24,708 bases of DNA, taken from contig JAZQMK010000096.1 in NCBI GenBank assembly GCA_045543455.1, positions 1-24,708 of the forward strand, given 5' to 3'. Each line of letters opens with the position of its first letter. Within the stretch, counting starts at the first letter, position 1. Both the position numbers and the translations under genes were made by a program. This stretch comes from SIG291 sp045543455. Its GTDB lineage: Bacteria; Bacillota; Clostridia; Lachnospirales; Lachnospiraceae. Under the pieces are notes generated by a model. It worked only from the letters and a program-made list of their open reading frames with translations. It was not told where the DNA came from and made no database searches. Of this stretch, positions 8,487 through 15,892 are shown one piece after another.

Positions 8487-9269
8487 ATGAGTGAAGTTAT
8501 TGTTGTAACATCAGGTAAGGGTGGTGTAGGAAAAACTACAACATCTGCAAATGTAGGAACAGGTTTAGCAAAATTAGATAAGAAAGTTGTATTAATTGAT
8601 ACAGATATAGGACTTAGAAATCTTGACGTAGTTATGGGTCTTGAAAATAGAATTGTATATAACCTTGTAGACTGCATAGAAGGTAATTGCAGAATTAAGC
8701 AGGCTCTCATTAAGGATAAGAGATATCCTAATTTATATTTGTTACCATCAGCTCAGACAAGAGATAAGAACTCTGTTAACGAAGAACAGATGATTAAATT
8801 AGTTGAAGAGTTAAAAGAAGAATTTGATTACATAATTCTTGACTGTCCTGCAGGTATTGAGCAGGGCTTTAAGAATGCAATTGCAGCTGCTGATAGAGCT
8901 TTAGTTGTTACAACACCTGAAGTTTCAGCTATTAGAGATGCTGATAGAATTGTTGGTTTATTAGAAGCTAATGAACTCAAAAAAATAGATTTAATCGTAA
9001 ACAGATTAAGAATGGACATGGTAAAACGTGGTGATATGATGTCAATCGAAGATGTAGTAGACATTTTATCAATTAACTTAATCGGTGCAGTTCCAGATGA
9101 TGAAAATATCGTTGTTTCTACAAATAACGGTGAGCCTTTAGTAGGTAATGACTCTTTGGCAGGACAGGCTTATTTAAATATTTGTAAGCGTGTTATGGGA
9201 GAAGAAGTTCCATTCCTTGACTTAAATGCTAAAAAAAGCTTCTTTAAGAAGATATTTAAGAAAAATTAA
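8487..9269 (+). CDS. minD: Septum site-determining protein MinD (ParA-type ATPase)
   Basis: This 260-residue membrane-binding ATPase recruits MinC and is released from the membrane by MinE. The deviant Walker A motif GKGGVGKTTTS lies at residues 10-20, followed by LIDTDIGLRNLDVVMGLENR and the Walker B-like strand DYIILDCPAGIEQG. The C-terminus ends in a basic amphipathic stretch, KKSFFKKIFKKN, the expected membrane-targeting helix. Length is typical. It starts at ATG 8487, 6 nt after GGAGGA. minE follows 15 bp downstream. Confidence 0.97.
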   Translation: MSEVIVVTSGKGGVGKTTTSANVGTGLAKLDKKVVLIDTDIGLRNLDVVMGLENRIVYNLVDCIEGNCRIKQALIKDKRYPNLYLLPSAQTRDKNSVNEEQMIKLVEELKEEFDYIILDCPAGIEQGFKNAIAAADRALVVTTPEVSAIRDADRIVGLLEANELKKIDLIVNRLRMDMVKRGDMMSIEDVVDILSINLIGAVPDDENIVVSTNNGEPLVGNDSLAGQAYLNICKRVMGEEVPFLDLNAKKSFFKKIFKKN

Positions 9270-9284
9270 TTGGAGGGCTGACAG

Positions 9285-9566
9285 ATGAGTTTATTTGATT
9301 TATTTAAGAAAAAAAGCTCTAGTAGTGTAGCTAAGGACAGATTAAAGCTGTTATTAGTATCAGATAGAGCCAATTGTTCACCTGAAATAATGGAAATGAT
9401 AAAAAATGACATTATTAATGTTATTTCTAAATATATGGAAATTGATGCAGAAGGTTTAGATATTCAGATTACACAGACAGAATCTGATTCTAATAATGGT
9501 GTGGTACCAGCCTTATTTGCTAATATTCCAATTAAAGATTTAAAAAATGGTGCCGCTAAAAAATAA
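9285..9566 (+). CDS. minE: Cell division topological specificity factor MinE
   Basis: This small protein of 93 residues stimulates MinD ATPase and drives Min oscillation. It has a short N-terminal amphipathic membrane-targeting segment (SLFDLFKKK), then the anti-MinCD region AKDRLKLLLVSDRANCSPEIM (typical MinE pattern), then a C-terminal topological-specificity domain. GGAGGG (9272-9277) precedes the ATG. MinE is absent from Bacillus, which uses DivIVA/MinJ instead. Here it occurs with a DivIVA homologue encoded 6 kb downstream. Confidence 0.95.
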   Translation: MSLFDLFKKKSSSSVAKDRLKLLLVSDRANCSPEIMEMIKNDIINVISKYMEIDAEGLDIQITQTESDSNNGVVPALFANIPIKDLKNGAAKK

Positions 9567-9581
9567 GACAGGTAGTAAAAA

Positions 9582-10721
9582 ATGATAAAGAAATTAAAGG
9601 CTTATAATTATAAAAATTATAATATCAAATTAGTTATATTAGTAATTGTTATATCTGTTTTGGGTATTTTGGTAATCGACAGTGCAGGACAGTCTGCCGG
9701 CTACGAGAAGAAACAGCTTATAGGCTTTATCGTCAGTCTTGTAATGATGTTTATAATTTCTTTGTTTGATTACAAATTTATATTAAAGTTTTATGGCTTA
9801 ATATATTTGTTTAATTTGTTACTGCTACTTTTAGTTAAGTTTGCAGGAAAAAATGTTAATGGCGCTACGCGTTGGTACGAATTAAAATTAGGTGGATTTG
9901 AAATTCAATTCCAGCCGACAGAATTTACGAAATTATTTTTGATTTTGTTTTTTGCAAAATTGCTTTCAAAATATAAGGATTATATTAATAAATGGTTATT
10001 TTTGATTGTAGTAGCCATATTTGCAGCAATTCCGTTGTTTTTGGTGGTTTCTCAACCGGATTTATCATCAACAATTCTTATTACCTGCATAATATGTGTA
10101 ATTATATATATGGCAGGCTTGTCTTATAAAAAAATTGGTTTGATTTTAAGTGTTGCCATTGTACTGATATTAAGTATTGTGTTATATATTAGAATTAATC
10201 CTGATCAAAAAATAATTAAAACTTATCAGATAGAGAGAGTTATGGCATTTATCTATCCTGAAAAATACGAGGATAAGAGATATCAGCAGGACAATTCAAT
10301 GATAGCTATCGGAAGTGGAAAGCTTGATGGAAAAGGTCTTAATAATAACGATGCTCAATCTGTAAAAAATGCAGGCTTTCTTCCTGAACCGCAGACAGAT
10401 TTTATATTTGCTGTTATAGGTGAGGAGCTTGGTTTTAAAGGAACTTCCATAACTTTATTGCTTTTAGCACTGATAATATTTGAGGCGATTATAATTGGTG
10501 TCAGGGCACCGGATTTTTCGGGAAGACTTATTGCTACCGGTGTTGCAGCTCAACTTATATTCCAGACCTTTATTAATGTTGGTGTTAATACAGGATTACT
10601 ACCTAATACAGGACTTCCATTACCTTTTGTAAGCTATGGTTTAAGTTCATTATTTGCAATTTTTGCTGAGATGGGAATTTTATTAAATATAAGTCTTCAA
10701 GCAAAATCAAAAACTAAATAA
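9582..10721 (+). CDS. rodA: SEDS peptidoglycan glycosyltransferase RodA
   Basis: This 379-residue polytopic SEDS protein, with about ten membrane helices, polymerises glycan strands from lipid II as partner of PBP2. Family features seen are the FQPTEFTK segment (110-117), SQPDLSST (157-164), the extracellular loop FLPEPQTDFIFAVIGEELG with Asp273 (the position regarded as essential in SEDS enzymes), and the C-terminal GLLPNTGLPLPFVSYG. The last motif normally continues GGSS and here reads GLSS. FtsW and SpoVE are the alternatives. Location between min genes in the mre operon and the short length favour RodA. The ribosome binding site before ATG 9582 is weak (CAGGTAG), so translation may depend on coupling to minE, 15 bp upstream. 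Confidence 0.88.
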   Translation: MIKKLKAYNYKNYNIKLVILVIVISVLGILVIDSAGQSAGYEKKQLIGFIVSLVMMFIISLFDYKFILKFYGLIYLFNLLLLLLVKFAGKNVNGATRWYELKLGGFEIQFQPTEFTKLFLILFFAKLLSKYKDYINKWLFLIVVAIFAAIPLFLVVSQPDLSSTILITCIICVIIYMAGLSYKKIGLILSVAIVLILSIVLYIRINPDQKIIKTYQIERVMAFIYPEKYEDKRYQQDNSMIAIGSGKLDGKGLNNNDAQSVKNAGFLPEPQTDFIFAVIGEELGFKGTSITLLLLALIIFEAIIIGVRAPDFSGRLIATGVAAQLIFQTFINVGVNTGLLPNTGLPLPFVSYGLSSLFAIFAEMGILLNISLQAKSKTK

Positions 10722-10738
10722 AAAGAGGAGTGATATTT

Positions 10739-11134
10739 GTGAACATAGGTTTGATTGCACATAATTCAAAAAAGAAGCTTATGCAGAATTTCTGTATTGC
10801 TTATAGAAGCATTTTAAGTAAAAATCAATTATATGCAACGGAGACAACCGGTAGATTAATTGAAGAAGTTACGAATCTGAATGTTCATAAATTTTTGCCG
10901 GGACATTTAGGCGGTGAACAGCAGATGGGTTCTCAAATTGAGCATAATCAAATTGATTTAATGATATTTTTAAGAGACCCTGTTACAAGACAGTCTCATG
11001 AACCGGATATCAGTAATATTTTTCAATTATGTGATATGCATAACATCCCTCTGGCAACAAATTTAGCCACAGCTGAATTACTTGTAAAAGCCCTTGAGAG
11101 AGGCGATTTAGAGTGGAGAGAAATGTACAAATAA
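10739..11134 (+). CDS. mgsA: Methylglyoxal synthase-like protein with Glu at the catalytic Asp position
   Basis: Methylglyoxal synthase converts dihydroxyacetone phosphate to methylglyoxal and phosphate, a bypass that relieves phosphate limitation in glycolysis. The 131-residue protein aligns end to end with MgsA: IGLIAHN, the phosphate-binding ATETTG (33-38), HLGGEQQ (56-62), FLRDP with Asp80, SHEPD with His87 and Asp90, and IPLATNLATAELL. His98 and Asp101 of the E. coli enzyme are conserved, but the catalytic base Asp71 (GGDQQ) is Glu60 here, and the adjacent SGP is PGH. The start is GTG 10739, because AGAGGAG (10724-10730) lies 8 nt before it; a GTG 9 bases upstream overlaps that site. Activity is therefore uncertain. 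The gene follows rodA by 17 bp. Confidence 0.85.
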   Translation: MNIGLIAHNSKKKLMQNFCIAYRSILSKNQLYATETTGRLIEEVTNLNVHKFLPGHLGGEQQMGSQIEHNQIDLMIFLRDPVTRQSHEPDISNIFQLCDMHNIPLATNLATAELLVKALERGDLEWREMYK

Positions 11135-11153
11135 AAATGAAGGAGGAATTATT

Positions 11154-11567
11154 ATGATTCAAATTGTTGCAGGACCAAAAGGAAGAGGTAAGACAAAATT
11201 CTTACTAGACAAAGTTAATACAAGTGTTAACAATGTTCCAGGAACTATTGTTTACCTTGACAAAAGTACTAAACATATGTATGAACTTGACAAAAAGGTT
11301 AGACTTATCGATGTTACAGAATTTCCTATGACAACATCGGAGCGTTTTGTAGGTTTTGTGTATGGACTTATTTCGCAGGATCATGATTTGCATGCCATTT
11401 ATTTTGACAGTTTCTTAAAGATTTCAAAAACTGACGCTAATACTGTAGAAGATATTATTAAAGAATTTGAAGAAATCAGCAAGAAATATAACATTGATTT
11501 TGTTTTGAGTGTTTCATTAGATGATAATGAAGTACCTGAGTATTTAAAGCAGTACATAATCAATTAA
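11154..11567 (+). CDS. Small P-loop protein of unknown function
   Basis: I do not recognise a characterised family. The 137-residue protein opens with a hydrophobic strand and a good Walker A motif, AGPKGRGKT (residues 6-14, Lys13-Thr14). A later hydrophobic strand ending in Asp (HAIYFDS, Asp85) may serve as Walker B. A second acidic loop, SLDDNEVPEY, lies near the C-terminus. It is soluble, without signal peptide or membrane segment, and is too short to be a full AAA+ or ABC ATPase. Similar proteins in clostridia may be labelled PilT-like or ATPase, which nothing here supports beyond the P-loop. A very strong AGGAGG (11141-11146) precedes ATG 11154. It is the last gene of the mre-min-rodA operon, 19 bp after the mgsA-like gene and just before the terminator. 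Confidence 0.8.
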   Translation: MIQIVAGPKGRGKTKFLLDKVNTSVNNVPGTIVYLDKSTKHMYELDKKVRLIDVTEFPMTTSERFVGFVYGLISQDHDLHAIYFDSFLKISKTDANTVEDIIKEFEEISKKYNIDFVLSVSLDDNEVPEYLKQYIIN

Positions 11568-11570
11568 TAT

Positions 11571-11608
11571 AAAAATCACATTTCCTGATTAAAGGAAATG
11601 TGATTTTT
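11571..11608. terminator. Bidirectional intrinsic terminator between convergent genes
   Basis: A perfect 16-bp stem (11571-11586 paired with 11593-11608) encloses a 6-nt loop (GATTAA). The arms begin AAAAATCACA and end TGTGATTTTT, so each strand has a T-rich 3' arm. It begins 4 bp after the stop of the P-loop gene and ends 4 bp before the stop of the convergent DUF378 gene, so it can end transcription from both sides. Confidence 0.9.
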
Positions 11609-11612
11609 GTTG

Positions 11613-11825
11613 TTATTCGCAGTCGCAGTTATTGATTCTGCCAAAGAAACTGAATAAATATATGCCGGCGATACCGATTATAGAATATATAATACGGCTT
11701 ATAAGATTATAACCACCACAGATAAAATCAACAAGGTCAAAAGATAAAAAACCAACAAGACCCCAGTTGACAGCACCGGCAATTACAAGAATAAGACAAA
11801 GATAATCAATTATTTTTGTGCTCAT
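11613..11825 (-). CDS. DUF378 family small membrane protein
   Basis: This 70-residue protein has two membrane helices (about 5-27 and 42-62). The conserved DUF378 pattern AGAVNWGLVGFLSFDLVDFI is followed by RIIYSIIGIAGIYLF. DUF378 proteins are widespread small membrane proteins with no established function. The ATG is supported by AAGGAGG (plus-strand CCTCCTT, 11833-11839) at 7 nt. It ends Cys-Asp-Cys-Glu, which is unremarkable unless metal-binding. It is the only minus-strand gene in the first 20 kb, wedged between the two large rightward operons, and looks like an independent unit. Confidence 0.85.
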   Translation of the reverse strand: MSTKIIDYLCLILVIAGAVNWGLVGFLSFDLVDFICGGYNLISRIIYSIIGIAGIYLFSFFGRINNCDCE

Positions 11826-11882
11826 TTTTAATCCTCCTTATAATTATTTTGCAAATAGTATGTGCATTTTAAAAAGATATTA

Positions 11883-11911
11883 TTGTAGTAATTATTAGAA
11901 AATGTTAAAAT
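11883..11911 (+). promoter_or_regulatory. Probable promoter of the second (division) operon
   Basis: An extended -10 (TGT followed by TAAAAT, 11906-11911) has a weak -35 (TTGTAG, 11883-11888) at 17 bp. Transcription would start near 11918, giving a short leader before GGAGG (11929-11933) and the ATG at 11940. No other obvious promoter was found downstream until 20 kb, consistent with one long operon. Confidence 0.55.
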
Positions 11912-11939
11912 ATATATAGTCTTATTTTGGAGGCAGTAT

Positions 11940-13310
11940 ATGGAAAATAATAAAATTATTGATTTAAATAAAAGAAGGCCCTTAAAACTTAATATAGGCT
12001 TGATTTTAGCCGTAGTTGTGGTTATTTATATTGTTTGCAGTCTTATTATGTTTTTTTCAAAAGATAAGGTAACTGTATATGAAGTAAATGCAGGTTCTTT
12101 GGTTGTAAAGAATACTTATCAGGGTTTTATTGTGCGTGAAGAAGCAGTTAAATATGCAAAGCAAAGCGGAAATATTAATTATTTTGTTCGTGAAGGACAA
12201 AAAATAGCAGTTAATAACATAGTGTATTCTGTTGATAATTCGGGTAAAATTGACAGTATTATATCAGGTATAGGAAGTGACAAATCAAAGCTTTCAGAAA
12301 GCGATATCGTTGAAATAAAGGATAAAATATCTAATTTTAAATTAGCTTACAATGATAATGCTTTTGATAGTGTATACTTGTTTAAAAGTCAGCTTAATGA
12401 GAACATCGCCGATTATCTTAATGAGAATATAATGGACATAGTAAGTACTAATATGGATAGTATAGGTAATGCCACTGATTTTTCACTTGTCAAGAATGAT
12501 GAATCAGGTGTTGTAGTATACGGTATTGATGGATATGAGGATTTTAAAATTGATAATATTAATACAAGTATATTTAACAAGGACGGTTATTTCTATAACA
12601 ACTTAAAAAATAAGGAGCAGGTAGCTACAAATGAGGCTGCTTATAAGGTCGTAACCAGTGAAAAATGGTCTATTATCATACAGCTTAATGATAAACAAAG
12701 GGATTTTTTAAAGAATAAGGAGAATGTTAATATTACATTTCTTAAGGATAATTTAAGCTGTAATGTGCCTATATCTGTTATTGAAAATAAGACAGGTTAC
12801 TATGGAAAATTAGATTTTGACAAATATATGATTCGATATGTAAAGGATCGTTATATTGATATTGAAATTAATGAATCTTCAGTAGAAGGTCTTAAGATAC
12901 CTGAAAGCGCTGTTGTTGAAAAGGAGTTTTATCTGATACCGGATACATTTTACCAATCCCAGGCAAGTGGTGGAAAAGGCTTTGTGAAGGTACTTGATAA
13001 TGGAGATTTTGACTTCATTTCACCTCAGATATATTACCATAAGGACAATATGTATTATGTAAGTGTTGATGATGTAGCTGCTAATACCATAATTCACAAT
13101 GCTGGACAACAGTTTACAATCAATGAAAAAGTGAAGCATTTAGGAGTTTTTTGCTTAAATAAGGGTTATGCAGTATTTAAGCCTATTGAGATATTAGATA
13201 GTGACGAAGAATACAATATTATTTCGGATAAGACCTCATATGGATTATCCTTGTATGACCATATAATTTTAGATGCAAAAAATATAAATGAAGAAGATAT
13301 TATTTATTAG
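11940..13310 (+). CDS. Membrane-anchored HlyD-like (adaptor-type) protein
   Basis: This 456-residue protein has a charged N-terminus, one membrane helix (about residues 18-39) and a large extracytoplasmic part. Just after the membrane, the segment around REEAVKYAKQSGNINYFVREGQKIAVNNIVYSVD (about 66-99) looks like the barrel-sandwich/lipoyl-like half-motif of HlyD/RND adaptor proteins. The C-terminus (GLSLYDHIILDAKNINEEDIIY) is typical of a clostridial group annotated as HlyD family efflux adaptor. No ATPase or permease gene is nearby. The protein instead starts an operon of division genes (yggS, sepF, ylmH, divIVA), so a role in the envelope or division is at least as likely as efflux; that is inference. 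It starts at ATG 11940, 6 nt after GGAGG. Confidence 0.7.
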   Translation: MENNKIIDLNKRRPLKLNIGLILAVVVVIYIVCSLIMFFSKDKVTVYEVNAGSLVVKNTYQGFIVREEAVKYAKQSGNINYFVREGQKIAVNNIVYSVDNSGKIDSIISGIGSDKSKLSESDIVEIKDKISNFKLAYNDNAFDSVYLFKSQLNENIADYLNENIMDIVSTNMDSIGNATDFSLVKNDESGVVVYGIDGYEDFKIDNINTSIFNKDGYFYNNLKNKEQVATNEAAYKVVTSEKWSIIIQLNDKQRDFLKNKENVNITFLKDNLSCNVPISVIENKTGYYGKLDFDKYMIRYVKDRYIDIEINESSVEGLKIPESAVVEKEFYLIPDTFYQSQASGGKGFVKVLDNGDFDFISPQIYYHKDNMYYVSVDDVAANTIIHNAGQQFTINEKVKHLGVFCLNKGYAVFKPIEILDSDEEYNIISDKTSYGLSLYDHIILDAKNINEEDIIY

Positions 13311-13324
13311 AAATGGAGATAAAA

Positions 13325-14026
13325 ATGCTTAATATAAAAGAGAATCTTAAGGAAGTTAGGGCTAATATAAAGTCAGCATGTGAAAAAGTCGGTCGTAGTA
13401 CAGATGAAGTTACACTTATTGCAGTTAGCAAAACAAAGCCTGTTGATATGATTTTAGCCGCACATAAGGAAGAAGTATTAGATTTTGGAGAAAATAAGGT
13501 ACAGGAATTATGTGATAAAATTGAATATTTTAATGATGAAGCCTTAAATTGGCATATGATAGGACATTTACAGACTAATAAGGTTAAATATATTGTGGAC
13601 AAGGTAAAGCTTATTCATTCTGTAGATTCTTTAAAACTAGCACAGGTTATTGATAAAGAAGCTGCTAAAAAGTCTGTAATTGCAGAGATTTTACTTGAAG
13701 TAAATGTGGCAAATGAAGAAAGTAAATTTGGTCTTACAAGTGAAAATCTTATGGATACTGTAGTTCAAATAAGCAAATTAAAAAATATAAAGGTTAAGGG
13801 TTTGATGACAGTTGCCCCATTTACTGAAAATGCAGAAGAAAATCGTATATATTTCGCTAAATTAAAACAATTAAGTGTTGACATAAAACACAAAAACATT
13901 GATAATATTAATATGGAGGTATTATCAATGGGAATGACTGGTGATTATGCCGTAGCCATTGAAGAAGGTGCTACTCATGTAAGAGTTGGAACCGGAATCT
14001 TCGGAGAAAGAAATTATACTATTTAA
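13325..14026 (+). CDS. yggS: YggS/YlmE family PLP homeostasis protein
   Basis: This 233-residue protein of the YggS/PROSC family binds PLP without known enzyme activity and keeps the cofactor pool in balance. The cofactor lysine is Lys36 in LIAVSKTKP. FGENKVQEL, WHMIGHLQTNK, MTVAPF and LSMGMTGDYAVAIEEGATHVRVGTGIFGER are all present. ATG 13325 is chosen over an in-frame ATG at 13313, because the ribosome binding site GGAG (13315-13318) lies between them, 6 nt before the downstream ATG. The position before sepF matches Bacillus ylmE-sepF. Confidence 0.93.
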   Translation: MLNIKENLKEVRANIKSACEKVGRSTDEVTLIAVSKTKPVDMILAAHKEEVLDFGENKVQELCDKIEYFNDEALNWHMIGHLQTNKVKYIVDKVKLIHSVDSLKLAQVIDKEAAKKSVIAEILLEVNVANEESKFGLTSENLMDTVVQISKLKNIKVKGLMTVAPFTENAEENRIYFAKLKQLSVDIKHKNIDNINMEVLSMGMTGDYAVAIEEGATHVRVGTGIFGERNYTI

Positions 14027-14043
14027 GAGTTAGGAGAATAATT

Positions 14044-14568
14044 ATGCAATTTAACAAATTATTGGAATTTATGAGATTAAAACCAGATGATTATGATGAA
14101 GATGAAGTATATGATGATGAAGATTATTTCGAAGAAGAACCTCAAACTTCAAAAAAAGCTAGTTATGATGTAGATGACGAACCTGAAAGTCCTACAAAAG
14201 TAAAGCTTGAAAGCTATGTTAAAAAGAACAATAAAACAAAAAATAATGGTAGGGTGATTTCTATGCAACAAGGACAAAAAAGTGGATTAGAAGTATGCGT
14301 TATTAAGCCAAAGGCTTTTGGTGATGATGTAAACGAGATTGTAGAAGTTCTTTTAAAGGGAAGAGCGGTAGTTCTTAATCTTGCAGGAGTACCAAATGAT
14401 GTAGGTCAAAGAATTATTGATTATACTTCAGGTGCATGTACAGCTATTAATGGTAATATGCAAAAAATCGCAAGCAATATAATTATTGCTACACCTAATA
14501 CAGTAGATTTATCAGGTGACTTTTTTGAGGAGTCTGATATATATAACATTTCAAAATATGATTATTAA
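14044..14568 (+). CDS. sepF: Cell division protein SepF
   Basis: SepF tethers FtsZ filaments to the membrane and forms rings at the septum. The 174-residue protein has an N-terminal amphipathic membrane-binding helix (NKLLEFMRL), a long acidic disordered linker rich in Asp/Glu/Tyr (about 15-45) and then Lys/Asn (55-70). Its C-terminal SepF domain starts near EVCVIKPKAFGDDVNEIVEVL and contains GRAVVLNLAGV and RIIDYTSGACTAINGNMQKIASNIIIATP. ATG 14044 follows TAGGAG. It lies 18 bp after yggS. Confidence 0.95.
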   Translation: MQFNKLLEFMRLKPDDYDEDEVYDDEDYFEEEPQTSKKASYDVDDEPESPTKVKLESYVKKNNKTKNNGRVISMQQGQKSGLEVCVIKPKAFGDDVNEIVEVLLKGRAVVLNLAGVPNDVGQRIIDYTSGACTAINGNMQKIASNIIIATPNTVDLSGDFFEESDIYNISKYDY

Positions 14569-14573
14569 TAATT

Positions 14574-15320
14574 ATGGAAGATATATTAAAAAAGAGACTT
14601 GCTGATTTGGCAGATTTTGCGTATCACAGGGATATTCCACAGTATAGTGATTTTCTTAATCTTAATGAGCAGAATATATATTACAGATATATTAAAGATT
14701 ATACATACATCTCAAATGTTGTAAGTGGCGGTTATGAAGAGGCAGAACGTAAATTAATTGCATTTGTACCTGATACATTTAAGGAAAATGTATCTTTACC
14801 CATAACCGTTCTTAAAATTTCACCTCTTAACGCTAAGTTTAGTGCAGATTTAAATCATAGGGATTTCTTAGGTTCTATTTTAAATCTTGGAATTGACAGA
14901 GGCAGAATTGGAGATATTCTTGTTGACAATAATTGTGCTTATGTATTTGTTATGGATAATATGGCTGATTACATTGTTAACAACCTGTTTAAGGTTAAAA
15001 ATACCACAGTTAAGATAGAGAAGGTAGATTTTGACGGCAAGAATTTTCAATGTCGCTATGAAGAAATTAATGGAAGCATTGCTTCATTACGACTTGATTG
15101 TATTTTATCCCTTGTATTTAATAAATCCAGAGGTAATGTTATTCCATTAATTAATGACGGAAAGGTGTTTGTTAATGGACGAATAATTACAACCAATAGC
15201 TATAACATAAAAGAAAATGATGTTATTTCTGTTAGAGGATTAGGGAAATTTAAATATATTAATGCTGGCTCGATTACTAAAAAAGGACGTATTTACGTAA
15301 AGCTACACAAATATATATAA
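14574..15320 (+). CDS. ylmH: YlmH-type S4-domain RNA-binding protein
   Basis: This 248-residue YlmH-family protein has an N-terminal half with the family segment HRDFLGSILNLGIDRGRIGDILV (about 95-117) and a C-terminal S4 RNA-binding domain (about 171-235: LRLDCILSLVFNKSR, VFVNGRIITTNSYNIKENDVISVRGLGKF). YlmH binds the large ribosomal subunit and can act in ribosome-associated quality control like RqcP. Its gene is a long-known member of the division cluster. No Shine-Dalgarno sequence is visible before ATG 14574, and the start lies only 5 bp after the sepF stop. Translation is probably coupled to sepF. The ylmG (YggT) gene that separates these two genes in Bacillus is absent. Confidence 0.9.
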   Translation: MEDILKKRLADLADFAYHRDIPQYSDFLNLNEQNIYYRYIKDYTYISNVVSGGYEEAERKLIAFVPDTFKENVSLPITVLKISPLNAKFSADLNHRDFLGSILNLGIDRGRIGDILVDNNCAYVFVMDNMADYIVNNLFKVKNTTVKIEKVDFDGKNFQCRYEEINGSIASLRLDCILSLVFNKSRGNVIPLINDGKVFVNGRIITTNSYNIKENDVISVRGLGKFKYINAGSITKKGRIYVKLHKYI

Positions 15321-15332
15321 GGAGGATACACT

Positions 15333-15887
15333 ATGTTAACACCAATAGATATTAAAAATAAGAATCACAAGGGTGGTTTTGGTTATTCAAAAAAGGATAT
15401 GGATGCATTCCTTTTAGAAGTGTATTATGACTATGAAACTTTATTCAAAGCTAATAAGGAATTAGAAGATAAAGTATCAATTTTAACAAACAAAATTTCA
15501 ACTTATAAAAATATTGAAAAATCACTTCAAAAAGCTTTAATTGTAGCTGAGAATACAGCAGAGGAAAGAATTGCAGAAGCACGTGCAAAAGAAAAAGTTA
15601 TTGAAGATGAAGCAAGATTTAACGCAAAGAAGATTGTTGAAGATGCAAAGCTTGAATTAGTTAATCTCAATGCCCAGATTGATGCACTTTCAAAACAGTA
15701 TGAGATTTTTAAAATTCAAATCAAGCAACTTGCTAACACACAGATTGATATTGTTAACAGTGACAATTACAAGTTTAATTCACAAATTATGAATACAGTA
15801 GTTACTGATGTTAATACTGCAAAACAAGAAATTGCAGCAAATGCATCTAAAAAGGATACAAATTTTATAGAGCTTAATGAGGAATAA
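15333..15887 (+). CDS. divIVA: DivIVA-family cell division / polarity protein
   Basis: This 184-residue, mostly coiled-coil protein has an N-terminus that matches the DivIVA membrane-binding domain: MLTPIDIKNKNHKGGFGYSKKDMDAFL, with the curved-membrane-sensing region and the GYxxxDVxxFL-like pattern. Two coiled-coil stretches follow (about 30-60 and 65-140). DivIVA collects at negatively curved membrane such as the septum and poles and recruits partners. The C-terminus is Asn/Thr-rich. AAGGAGG directly at the end of ylmH gives a strong start at 15333. In Bacillus DivIVA works with MinCD; here MinE is also encoded. Confidence 0.92.
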   Translation: MLTPIDIKNKNHKGGFGYSKKDMDAFLLEVYYDYETLFKANKELEDKVSILTNKISTYKNIEKSLQKALIVAENTAEERIAEARAKEKVIEDEARFNAKKIVEDAKLELVNLNAQIDALSKQYEIFKIQIKQLANTQIDIVNSDNYKFNSQIMNTVVTDVNTAKQEIAANASKKDTNFIELNEE

Positions 15888-15892
15888 AATAT

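Noticed and set aside
11154..11567. A PilT-type twitching motility ATPase
   Set aside because: The protein is only 137 residues, has a P-loop but no other PilT/VirB11 motifs, and no pilus genes are nearby.
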